64,000 nt of DNA, from NCBI RefSeq assembly GCF_963678635.1, contig NC_087064.1, positions 39,362,532-39,426,531 of the forward strand. Reading direction: 5' to 3'. The stretch is from Symsagittifera roscoffensis. Taxonomy: Eukaryota > Xenacoelomorpha > Acoela > Convolutidae. Under the pieces are notes generated by a model, which ran no database searches, was not told the DNA's origin, and was given only the letters and a program-made list of their open reading frames with translations. Position numbers and translations under genes: made by a program. Of the stretch, positions 13,969-26,400 are shown piece by piece (within the stretch, counting starts at the first letter, position 1; each line of letters begins with the position of its first letter).

Positions 13969-15235
13969 GCGACGAATGATTCAAGATGATGCATTTTTGT
14001 TCCCTCAATGAGTGGAAATACATCTGGTTTAATTTTTCCCTTCAATTTTGGAGTTAAGTTTTAGATTTCTAGACTAACACTAGTTAATTTAGTTAAACCA
14101 TCAGAGAAGGGTCTGTAAAAAAACAACACCAATTTTTACAAAACGTCAGAAAAAGATCTGACGTTAGGTGAGTTTAATTATCAGTCGTGATTGCTCAAAA
14201 TGATTCAAAATGCGTTTTAATTCTGTCAGTGGAAACGCATTTGGTTTAAATTCTTCTCTTCATTTTTGAAGATTGAAGTTTGAATCTCAGACAAACATTA
14301 GTCAATTTATTTTAATCGTCAGAGAAAGTTCTGGAAAAGATCAACACCTAAGTTTTTTTGGATAATTTTGTTGCCAAATATTAATTCAGGCCAAATCTAT
14401 ATAAAGTCAAGCAGGTCGCGAGCTTTATTATCGGTTTTTATTGCTCCAATCAGTTCAAAACGCATTTTTATTCTTTCATTTAAAACCCACCTCGTTTAAG
14501 TTTCTCCCTTTTTTGAAGGTTGATATTTACAATTTTAGACTAACAGTAGTCAATTTAGTTCAACCGTCAGAGAAAAGTCTGGAAAAGATTAAAACAAAAC
14601 TATTTTTTTTGGATCAGTTTGTTGCCAAACAACAATTCAGGCAAATCTGCAAAATTCAAGCACGCTGTGAGCTTCTTTCTTGGTTGTGAATGCTCCAATC
14701 GATTCAAAAATGTTTCCACTCTCTCAGTGAGAAGACGAAGACGTTTGGTTTTGTTTTTCCCTCGAATTTTGGAGACTGATAATCAGACTTTTTTTGAGTA
14801 AAAGGAATTTTTTGTTTATCATAATGAAGCTGACTTTCAATGAGCTGAGAGACCGCTTTGGTTGACTTGTTTAATATGTTGCTCAACTTTTGAAAAAATT
14901 TTACGGAAACTGTCGGTTTGTACAAATCGTCAGGAAAAAGTCTGGAAAAATGCAATTACTGAGTTTTTTAGGTCATACCGTAGCCGAAGCAAAGACCACA
15001 CGCTGCGAAGCTGTGGTTGGAAGTTTTGAGCTTGGGTGTTTTTAGTACAAACTTTATAAGTTGATTTTTACTCTCGCATGGTAAACACTTCAGTTTTGTT
15101 TTGTTTGACCTTTCTCAGAGCAAAACTTAGAATTTTTTGAGATAAGTAATTATGATTTTGATAATAAAACCTGAAATTGATTTCCAATTTGCTGATTTTT
15201 TGTTTTCATAATGTTGTTCATATGGTCGCCCAATT
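13969..15235. repeat. Satellite segment between the two minisatellite blocks
   Basis: Ordinary satellite sequence. The part from 14271 to 15235 is a near copy of 22461-23424 (offset 8190 bp, shrinking by one base at the end). It includes an unusual submonomer containing GTAGCCGAAGCAAAGACC and a CCACACGCTGCGAAGCTGTGG hairpin core (14995-15017) that is also found near 23180 and 26410. Confidence 0.85.
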
Positions 15236-16183
15236 ATTGGGTATAAATAATTTACATAGGTATAATTAGGTATAAATATTTTACATAGCAATCATTAGGT
15301 ATAAATATTTATAAAGGGATCATTAGCTATGAAAAATGATACATAGGGATCATTAGTTATAAATTTTTTACATAAGGATCATTAGATATAAATATTTTAC
15401 AAAGGGATCATTGGGTATAGATACTTTACATAGGGATCATTATTTATAAATATTTACATCGGGATCATTAGCTATAAAAATCATACATAGGGATTATTAG
15501 GTATAAATATTTACATAGGGATCATTATGTATAAATATTTTACATAGGGATCATTAGGTATAAATATTTTACATAGGGATCATTGGGTATAAATAATTCA
15601 CATAGGTATAATTAGGTATAAATTTTTTACATAGCGATCATTAGGTATAAATATTTATAAAGGGATCATTAGCTATGAAAATATATACATAGGGATCATT
15701 AGTTATAAATTTTTTACATAAGGATCATTAGGTACAAACATTTTACAAAGGGATCATTGGGTATAAATACTTTACATAGGGATCATTATGTATAAATACT
15801 TTACATAGGGATCATTAGGTATAAATATTTACAAAGGGATCATTAGCTATAGAAAATCATGCATAAGGATCATTAGGTATAAATACTTTATGTAGGGATC
15901 ATTAGGTAAAAGTATTTTACATAGGGATCATTAGCTATAAGAAATTATACATAGGGATCATTAGGTATAAATATTTACATAGGGATCATTATGTATAAAA
16001 ATTTTACATAGGGGTCATTAGGTATAAATATTTTACATAGGGATCATTAGGTATAGATTTTTTACATAAGGATCATTAGGTAAAAATATTTTACATAGTG
16101 ATCATTGAGTATAAATATTTTACATAGGTATCATTAGGTATAAATAATTTACATAGGGATCATTAGGTTTAAATATTTACATC
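15236..16183. repeat. Minisatellite array 2, same unit as array 1
   Basis: Same GGGATCATTAGGTATAAA-type unit and the same internal variants (AGCTATGAAAA, TTTACATAAGGATCATT) as array 1, so the two are copies of one block or were exchanged. It starts directly after CATATGGTCGCCCAATT, where the sister satellite copy at 23424 continues with TTCTTTTCATTTC. It ends at ATTTACATCG before satellite sequence GTATTAACATTTTTTC. Confidence 0.92.
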
Positions 16184-16189
16184 GGTATT

Positions 16190-19100
16190 AACATTTTTTC
16201 TTAATCAATCATGAAGCTGTTTTCCAGCGAGCTGAGACCATTTCCGGTAAGCTTGTTAAAATTAGCTTCCTAGTTTTTTAAAAAAAAAAATCAATTTATA
16301 CAAACCTTAAGAAAAAAAAGCCTGATGAAAATCCATTGCTGCGTTTTTTTTCTTTCGGATCATATCTTTGCAAACTATCAAATCAGGCTAAATCTATATA
16401 AAATCAAGCTAGTGCTGGGTTTAGATATAATTGTCTTTGGCGACGAATGATTAAGGATGATGCATTTTTGTTCCCTCAATGAGTGGAAATACATCTGGTT
16501 TAATTTTTCCCTTCAATTTTGAAGTTAAATTTTAGATTTCTAGACTAACACTAGTTAATTTAGTTAAACCATCAGAGACATGTCGGTAAAAACACAACAC
16601 CAGTTTTTTTTATCATAACTTTGTCAAATAAGAATTCAGGCCCAATCATCATAAAGTCGACCAGGTTGTGAGCTTTATCATCGGTCGAGATTGCTCCAAT
16701 TGGTTAAAAACAGGTTTTCATTCTCTCAGTGAAAAGCCGAAAAAGACGTCTGGTTTTATTTTTCCATAAGATTTTGAAGACTGTTATTTTTTTAGAGACC
16801 TGTTTTTTTATTGTCAACCACGAAGCTGATTTCCAACGAGCTGACACCGTTCCGGTGAGGTTGTTTCAATTGTTGCCTTGTAATTTAGAAATTTTCTCGA
16901 AAACTATCGTTTCGTTCAAATTGTTAGAAAATAGTCGAGAAAACATCAATTAATGCGTTTTTCTTGGACCATTGTTAATTATCAAAACAGGTCAAATCCA
17001 CATGAATTAAAGCGACAAACAGTAGTCAATTTATTTTAATCGTCAGAAAAAATTCTGGAAAAGATCGACACCTAAGTTTTTTTGGATAATTTCGTTGCCA
17101 AATATTAATTCAGGCAAAAACTATATAAAGTCAAGCAGGTCGTGAGCTTTATTATCGGGTTTAATTGCTCCAATCAGTTCAAAACGCATTTTTATTCTTT
17201 CATTTAAAACGCACCTGGTTTAAGTTTTCCCTTTTTTTTGAAGGTTGAATTTTACAATTTTAGACTAAAAGTAGTAAATTTTGTTCAACCGTCAGAGAAA
17301 AGTCTCGAAAAGATTAAAACAAAACCTTTTTTTGGATCAGTTTGTTGCCAAACAACAATTCAGGCAAAGTCTGCAAAATTCAAGCACGCTGTGAGCTTCA
17401 TTATTGGTTGTGAAGGCTCCAATCGATTCAAAAATGTTTTCACTCTCTCAGTGAAAAGACGAAGACGTTTGGTTTTGTTTTTCCCTCGAATTTTGAAGAC
17501 TGATAATCAGACTTTTTTTGAGTAAAAGGAATTTTTTGATAATCATAATAAAGCTAATTTCCAACGAACTGAGACCAATTCCGGTGACTTTGTTCAAATT
17601 GATGTCTTGTAATTTTGAAAAAAAATCTCGAAAATCGTCGATCTGTACAAACCATCAGACAAAAACCTGAAAACATTATTTGCTGCGTTTTTTGGAACAT
17701 ATCATTGTTAACAATCAATTCAGGCCATATCTAAATAAAGTAAAACTGGCTGTGAGCGTTTTTATCAGTCATGATGGCACCAAATGGTTCAAAATGCAAT
17801 TTCAATCTCTCATTGAAAACTTATCTGCTTCAATGTTTTACCTTCTTTTTTGAAGGTCGATTTTTACATTATTAGACTAACAGTACTTAAATTAGTTAAA
17901 CCGTAAGAGAACAGTCTAGAAAAGATCAACACAGAAAGTTTTTTTGCATCAAACATCAATTCAGGCTGAGTCTACAAAAAGTCAAGCATGCTGTTAGTTT
18001 TATTATCAGTCGTGATTGCTCCAATCAGTTCAAACTAATTTTCACACTCTCAGTGAAAAGAAATGTTTTTTTTTCCCAGTTTTGGAGACTGATTTTAAGA
18101 CTTTTTGTGATTAATTTTTTTTATTATCAATCATTAATCTGATTTTCAACGAGCTCCTATCTGTTGAAATAATTTCTCCTTCTCTCAGCGAAAAGAGGTC
18201 TGAATTTAGTTTCCCCAATATTTCGCAGATTGATAAAAATATATTTTTGTGACAATAAAACTTTTTTATATATTCAATCATGAAACTAATTTCCAACGAG
18301 CTGAAAGTTTTTCCGAGCTGAGTTTGTATAAATTGTTGCCTAGATCTTAAAATCTTTCTCCGAAACTGTAGATTTCAACCAAACGTCCGAAAAAAATCTG
18401 AAAAAAAAATCAAATGCCGCGTTTTTCAGGATCAAATCTTTGTCTATTATCAACTCAGGCCAAATGATCCTAAAGGAAAGCAGGATGTGAGCTTCATTAT
18501 CAGTCGTGATTGCTCAAAATGGTTCAAAATGCGTTTTTATTCTCTCGTGAAAACGCATCTCGTTTAACTTTCTCTGACAATTTTGAAGGTTGAAGTTAAA
18601 AGTCTTAGACTAGCAGTAGTCATTCCAATTATACCGTCAGAGAATTGTCCGGAAAGGATCAATATCTAAGTTCTTTTTTTATCATATTTTTACCAAATAC
18701 TAATTCAGGCCAAATCTACATAAAGTCAATCAGGCTGTGAGCTTTATTATCAGTTATAATTGCTCCAATCAGTTCAAATTAAGTTCGACTCTCTCAGAGA
18801 AAATCGAAAAAAAAAGTTTTTGTTTTTACTCAAAACTTAGAGACTGATTTTGACTTTTTTTGTTGAGATTAAGATGTTTTTTTGCTAATCAATCATGAAG
18901 CTGATTTCCAGCGGTCTGAGACCACTTGGTTAAAATTGATGTCTTGTTTTTTGATAAAATTTTCTCGGAAACTGTTGATCTGTACAAACCGTTAGAAAAA
19001 AAACGAGAAAATATCAACTGCTGGGTTTCTCTGGATCAACTCATTGTTAAATTTAAATTCTGGCCAAAAGTACATAAAAAAGGCAGGCTGTGAGTTTTTT

Positions 19101-22100
19101 TATCAGTAGTGATTGCTCCAATCGGTTCAAAAAAATTTTTCACTCTCAATCAAAAGACGTCTGTTTTATTCCCCCCCCCCCCCAATTTTAGACTGACATT
19201 TGTTTTCTTTTATATATTAACATGACTGATATTTGTTTTTTTTTGTATAAACATTTTTTCATAATCAATCATGAAGCTGCTTTCCAGCGAGCTGAAACTA
19301 TTTCCGGTAAGTTTGTTAAAATTAGCTTCCTAGTTTTTTGAAAAAAAAAAATAATTTATACAAACTGTAAGAAAAAAAGTCTGATTAAAATCCATTGCTG
19401 CGTTTTTTTTCTTTCGGATCATATCTTTGCAAACTATCAACTCAGGCTAAATCTATATAAAATCAAGCTAGTGCTGGGTTTAGATATAATTGTCTTTGGC
19501 GACGAATGATTCAAGATGATGCATTTTTGTTCCCTCAATGAGTGGAAATACATCTGGTTTAATTTTTCCCTTCAATTTTGAAGTTAAATTTTAGATTTCT
19601 AGACTAACACTAGTTAATTTAGTTAAACCATCAGAGACATGTCTGTAAAAACACAACACCAGTTTTTTTTTATCATAACTTTGTCAAATAAGAATTCAGG
19701 CCCAATCATCATAAAGTCGATCAGGTTGTGAGCTTTATCATCGGTCGAGATTGCTCCAATTGGTTAAAAACAAGTTTTCATTCTCTCAGTGAAAAGCCGA
19801 AAAAGACGTCTGGTTATATTTTTCCATAAGATTTTGAAGACTGTTATTTTTTTAGAGACCAGTTTTTTTATTGTCAACCACGAAGCTGATTTCCAACGAG
19901 CTGACACCGTTTCGGTGAGGTTGTTTCAATTGTTGCCTTGTAATTTAGAAATTTTCTCGAAAACTATCGTTTCGTTCAAATTGTTAGAAAATAGTCGAGA
20001 AAACATCAATTAATGCGTTTTTCTTGGACCATTGTTAATTATCAAATCAGGTCAAATCCAGATAAATTAAAGCGTACTGTGAGCCTAATTATCAGTAACG
20101 ATTGCCCCAAATGGTTCAAAATGCGTTTTTTTCTCTCAGTGAAAACGCAGTTGGCTTAATTTCCTCCCTGCGTTTTTGAAGATTGAAATTTGAATCTCAG
20201 ACAAACAGTAGTCAATTTATTTTAATCGTCAGAAAAAATTCTGGAAAAGATCGACACCTAAGTTTTTTTGGATAATTTCGTTGCCAAAAATTAATTCAGG
20301 CAAAAACTATATAAAGTCAAGCAGGTCGTGAGCTTTATTATCGGGTTTTATTGCTCCAATCAGTTCAAAACGGATTTTTATTCTTTCAATTAAAACGCAC
20401 CTGGTTTAAGTTTTTCCCTTTTTTAGAAGGTTGAATTTTACAACTTCAGACTAACAGTAGTCAATTTATTTCAACCGTCAGAGAAAAATCACGAAAAGAT
20501 TAAAACAAAACTTTTTTTTGGATCAGTTTTTTGCCAAACAACAATTCAGGCAAAGTCTGCAAAATTCAAGCACGCTGTGAGCTTCATTATTGGTTGTGAA
20601 TGCTCCACTCGATTCAAAAATGTTTTCACTCTCTCAGTGAGAAGACGAAGACGTTTGGTTTTGTTTTTCCCTCGAATTTTGGAGACTGATAATCGAACTT
20701 TTTTTGAGTAAAAAGAATTTTTTGATAATCATAATGAAGCTGATTTCCAACGAACTGAGACCACTTCCGGTGACTTTGTTCAAATTGATGTCTTGTATTT
20801 TTGAAAAAAAAACCTCGAAAACCGTCGATCTGTGCAAACCATCAAAAAAAACCTGGAAACATCAATTGCTGCGTTTTTTGGAACATATCATTGTTAACAA
20901 TCAATTCAGGCCATATCTAAATAAAGTAAAAAAGGCTGTGAGCGTAATTTTCAGTCATGATGGCACCGAATGGTTCAAAATGCAATTTCAATCTCTCATT
21001 GAAAACTGATCTGCTTCAAGGTTTTACCTTCTTTTTTGAAGGTCGATTTTTACGTTATTCGACTAACAGACAGTACTTAAATTAGTTAAACCGTAAGAGA
21101 AAAGTCTAGAAAAGATCAACACAGAAAGTTTTTTTTGCATCAAACATCAATTCAGGCTGAGTCTACAAAAAGTCAAGCATGCTGTTAGCTTTATTATCAG
21201 TCGTGATTGCTCCAATCAGTTCAAAGTAATTTTCACACTCTCAGTGAAAAGAAATGTTTTTTTTTCCAGTTTCGGAGACTGATATTAAGACTTTTTTGTG
21301 ATTATTTTTTTTTTATTATCAATCATGAATCTGATTTTCAACGAGCTCCTATCTGTTGAAATTATTTCTCCTTCTCTCAGCGAAAAGAGGTCTGAATTTA
21401 TTTTCCCCAAAATTTTGCAGATTGATAAATATATATTTTTGTGACAATAAAACTTTTTTTATATATTCAATCATGAAGCTAATTTCCAACGATCTGAAAG
21501 TTTTTCCGGTGAGTTTGTTTAAATTGTTGCCTAGTTCTTAAAATCTTTCTCCGAAACTGTCGATTTCTACAAAACGTCAAAAAAAATTCTGGAAAAGATC
21601 GACACCTAAGTTTTTTTGGATAATTTTGTTGCCAAATATTAATTCAGGCAAAAACTATATAAAGTCAAGCAGGTCGTGAGCTTTATTATCGGGTTTTATT
21701 GCTCCAATCAATTCAAAACGCATTTTTATTTTTTCAATTAAAACGCACCTGGTTTAAAATTTTCCCTTTTTTAGAAGGTTGAATTTTACAACTTCAGACT
21801 AACAGTAGTCAATTTATTTCAACCGTCAGAGAAAAATCACGAAAAGATTAAAACAAAACTTTTTTTTGGATCAGTTTTTTGCCAAACAACAATTCAGGCA
21901 AAGTCTGCAAAATTCAAGCACGCTGTGAGCTTCATTATTGGTTGTGAATGCTCCACTCGATTCAAAAATGTTTTCACTCTCTCAGTGAGAAGACGAAGAC
22001 GTTTGGTTTTGTTTTTCCCTCGAATTTTGGAGACTGATAATCGAACTTTTTTTGAGTAAAAAGAATTTTTTGATAATCATAATGAAGCTGATTTCCAACG

Positions 22101-22460
22101 AACTGAGACCACTTCCGGTGACTTTGTTCAAATTGATGTCTTGTATTTTTGAAAAAAAACCTCGAAAACCGTCGATCTGTACAAACCATCAGAAAAAACC
22201 TGGAAACATCAATTGCTGCGTTTTTTGGAACATATCATTGTTAACAATCAATTCAGGCCATATCTAAATAAAGTAAAAAAGGCTGTGAGCGTAATTTTCA
22301 GTCATGATGGCACCAAATGGTTCAAAATGAAATTTCAATCTCTCATTGAAAACTTATCTGCTTCAATGTTTTACCTTCTTTTTTGAAGGTCGATTTTTAC
22401 GTTATTAGACTAACAGACAGTACTTAAATTAGTTAAACCGTAAGAGAAAAGTCTAGAAAA
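16190..22460. repeat. Higher-order satellite duplication, about 3.06-3.19 kb
   Basis: The segment from 16190 is repeated from about 19250. For example the GTGAAAAGCCGAAAAAGACGTC motif recurs at an offset of 3060 bp near 16725 and 19785, and the CAGCGAAAAGAGGTCTGAAT motif at about 3192 bp near 18182 and 21374. The second copy has about 125 bp (near 20065-20195) that the first lacks. A further tandem duplication of 1348 bp lies within the second copy: about 20229-21110 matches about 21577-22460. Confidence 0.8.
19171..19183 (+). repeat. Poly-C homopolymer inside a satellite monomer
   Basis: Run of 13 C residues. The same monomer position carries shorter C runs at about 7098 and 10783. It is a length-variable site, useful mainly as a marker of copy relationships and a likely point of sequencing error. 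Confidence 0.9.
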
Positions 22461-23424
22461 GATTGAAGTTTGAATCTCAGACAAACATTAGTCAATTTAT
22501 TTTAATCGTCAGAGAAAGTTCTGGAAAAGGTCAACACCTAAGTTTTTTTGGATAATTTTGTTGCCAAATATTAATTCAGGCCAAATCTATATAAAGTCAA
22601 GCAGGTCGCGAGCTTTATTATCGGTTTTTATTGCTCCAATCAGTTCAAAACGCATTTTTACTCTTTCATTTAAAACCCACCTCGTTTAAGTTTCTCCCTT
22701 TTTTGAATGTTGATATTTACAATTTTAGACTAACAGTAGTCAATTTAGTTCAATCGTCAGAGAAAAGTCTGGAAAAGATTAAAACAAAACTATTTTTTTG
22801 GATCAGTTTGTTGCCAAACAACAATTCAGGCAAAGTCTGCAAAATTCAAGCACGCTGTGAGCTTCTTTCTTGGTTGTGAATGCTCCAATCGATTCAAAAA
22901 TGTTTCCACTCTCTCAGTGAGAAGACGAAGACGTTTGGTTTTGTTTTTCCCTCGAATTTTGGAGACTGATAATCAGACTTTTTTTGAGTAAAAGGAATTT
23001 TTTGTTTATCATAATGAAGCTGACTTTCAATCAGCTGAGACCGCTTTGGTTGACTTGTTTAATATGTTGCCTAACTTTTGAAAAAATTTTACGGAAACTG
23101 TCGGTTTGTACAAATCGTCAGGAAAAAGTCTGGAAAACAGCAATTACTGAGTTTTTTAGGTCATACCGTAGCCGAAGCAAAGACCACACGCTGCGAAGCT
23201 GTGGTTGGAAGTTTTGAGCTTGGGTGTTTTTAGTACAAACTTTATAAGTTGATTTTTACTCTCGCATGGTAAACACTTCAGTTTTGTTTTGTTTGACCTT
23301 TCTCAGAGCAAAACGTAGAACTTTTTGAGATAAGTAATTATGATTTTGATAATAAAACCTGAAATTGATTTCCAATTTGCTGATTTTTTGTTTTTCATAA
23401 TGTTGTTCATATGGTCGCCCAATT
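22461..23424. repeat. Distant copy of the 14271-15235 satellite segment
   Basis: Close to identical to 14271-15235 by eye over about 960 bp. It shares the rare CCGTAGCCGAAGCAAAGACC submonomer and the CATATGGTCGCCCAATT end. In this copy satellite sequence continues past the point where the other copy switches to minisatellite, so it shows the uninterrupted state. Confidence 0.85.
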
Positions 23425-26400
23425 TTCTTTTCATTTCTTTCAAACAGCCGTTTTTCAAAAACGGAACCAAATAAGACTAGAGAAATTGGTTTTAAGCGTT
23501 TTTTGGTTTATATTTTAGCCAAATATCGGTTTCCGGCCAAAACCACTAAAAATTATGCCGGCTGTAATTTTAAACCATGGTGTATTTTGAAGTTTTGATT
23601 TTTCAGCTAAAAAAGTCAATTCAGGCAAACCGTCAAAGAAAAGTCTAGAAAACATGAACACCTAAATTTTTCTTGGATTATATCTTAGCCAAATAAAATT
23701 TCAGCCCAAATCAACATAAAGTCAAGCCGAATGTGAGCTTTATTATCGGCCGTGATTGCTCTAAGCAGCTCAAAATAATTTTCACTCTCTTATTGAAAAT
23801 AGGTCTGTTTTATTTTTTCTCCATATTTTGGAGACTGATATATATTTTTTTTGATTATAAGATTTTTTTTGATATTCAACCATGAAGCTGATTTCCAACA
23901 AGCTGAGACCATTTTTGGTAAGTTCGATCAAATTGATGCCTTTTATTGAATAAAAACCGTCGATCTGTACAAACCATCAGAAATAAGTCGAGAAAACATC
24001 AATTGCTGCGTTTCTTTTGGAACATATCTTTATTAACTATCAGTTCAGGCAAAATCTACATAAAGTAAAGCAAGCTGCGAGCCTAATTATCAATCGTGAT
24101 TGCTCATGATAGTTCAAAAAGCCTTTTTTTTCTCAGTGAAAACGCATCTGGTTTAATTTTCTCCCCCTCTCTTTTGAAGGTCGAGTTTTATGTTTTCAGA
24201 CTAACAGTACTTAAATTAGTCAAACCGTAAGAAAAAAGTCTGGAAAAATTCAATACAAAAATTTGTTTTAGACAGTTTTTTGCCAAACATCAATTCAGGC
24301 AAAGTCTACAAAAAGTCAAGCAGGCTGTTAGCTTTTTTATCAATTGTGATTGCTCCAATCAGGTCAAAGTAACACACAGTGAAAAGAAGTCTGGTTTTGT
24401 TTCCCAGTTTTGGAGACTGATATTAAGATTTTTTTGTGATTAAATTTTTTTTATAATCAATCATGAATCTGATTTTCAACGAGCTGAGACCGTTTGAGTT
24501 TGTTTAGATTTTTGCCTATTATTAAAAAATCTTCCTCCGAAATTGTCAAATTTTACAAAACGTCAGAAAAAGATCTGACGTTAGGTGAGTTTAATTATCA
24601 GTAGTGATTGCTCAAAATGATTCAAAATGCGTTTTAATTTTGTCAGCGGAAACGCATTTGGTTTGATTCTTCTCTTCATTTTTGAAGGTTGATGTTGAAT
24701 CTCCCACAAACAGTAGTCATTTTAGTTGAATCGTCAGAGAAAAGTCTGGAAAAGATCAACACCTAAGTTTTTTTGGATAAATTCTTTGCCAAATATTAAT
24801 TCGAGCCAAACTTGTATAAATTCAAGCAGGTTGTGAGCTTCATTATTGGTTTTTATTGCTCCAATCAGTTCAAAACGCTTTCGCATCCTATCAGTGAAAA
24901 CGCATGTGGTGCAGTTTTTTCCTTTTTTTTCCCAATCGATTAAAAATCATTTTCACTCTCAGTGAAGAGACGTTTGGTTTTGTTTTTCCCCCGACTTTTG
25001 CAGACTGGTAATCAGATTTTTTTTGAGTATATGGATTTTTTTTTGATATTCAGTCATGAAGCTGATTTTCAATGAGCTGAGACCGTTTTTGGTAACTGCG
25101 TTCAAACTGATGCCTTTTACTTTGAAAAAAAATCTCGAAAACCGTCGATCTGTACAAACCGTCAGAAAAAAGTCGAGGAAACATCAATTGCTGCGATTTT
25201 GGAACATATTATTATTAACTATCAATTCAGGCAAAATCTACAAAAAGTAAAGCAGGCTGCTAGCCTAATTAACAGTCATGATTGCTCATAATAGTTCAAA
25301 AAGCATTTTTCTTTTTTCAAAGAAAACGCATCTGCTTTAATTTTTCCCCTCTTTTTTGAAGGTCGATTTTTTTGGTTTTAGACTAACAGTACTTAAACTA
25401 GTCAAACTGTAAGAAAAAAGTCTGGAAAAATTCAATACAAAAACTTGTTTTGGATCAGTTTTTTGCCAAACATCAATTCAGGCTAAGTCTACAAAAAGTC
25501 AAGCAGGCTGTTAGCTTTATTTTCATTGTGATTGCTCCAATCAGTTCAAAGTAACTTCCACACACAGTGAAAAGAAGTCTGGTTTTGTTTCCCAGTTTTC
25601 GAGACTGATATTAAGATTTTTTTGTGATTAATTTTTTTATAATCAAACATGAATCTGATTTTTAAAGAGCTGAGACCGTTTGAGTTTGTTTAGATTGTTG
25701 CCTATTTTTAAAAAACTTTTCTACGAAATTGGCAATTTTTACAAAATGTCAGAAAAAGATCTGACTTTAGGTGAGTTTAAATATCAGTCGTGATTGCTCA
25801 AAATGATTCAAAATGCGTTTTAATTCTGTCAGTGGAAACGCATTTGGTTTAAATTCTTCTCTTCATTTTTGAAGGTTGAAGTTGAATCTCACACAAACAG
25901 TAGTCATTTTAGTTTAATCGTCAGAGAAAAGTCTGGAAAAGATCAACACTTAATTTTTTTTGGATAACTTCTGTGCCAAATATTAATTCGGGCCAAACCT
26001 GTATAAATTCAAGCAGGTTGTGAGCTTCATTATTGGTTTTTATTGCTCCAATCAGTTCAAAACGCTTTCGTATCCTATCAGTGAAAACGCATGTGGTGCA
26101 GTTTTTCCCTTATGTTTTTTCCCAATCGATTAAAAATCATTTTCACTCTCAGTGAAGAGACGTTTGGTTTTGTTTTCCCCCCGATTTTTGAAGACTGGTA
26201 ATCGGATTTTTTTTGAGTATATGGATTTTTTTTGATAATCAGTCATGAAGCTGATTTTCAATGAGCTGAGACCGCCTTGGGTGGTTTGCTTATATTGTTG
26301 CCTAACTTTTTGAAAAAATTTTACGGAAACTGTCGGTTTGTACAAATCGTCAAGAAAAAGTCTGGAAAACAGCAATTACTGAGTTTTTTAGGTCATACCG

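Noticed and set aside
11038-16183. Telomere-like or CRISPR-like interpretation of the TACATAGGGATCATT arrays
   Set aside because: Units are contiguous, with no unique spacers, and the core is not a telomeric hexamer. It is an ordinary minisatellite with second-order periodicity.
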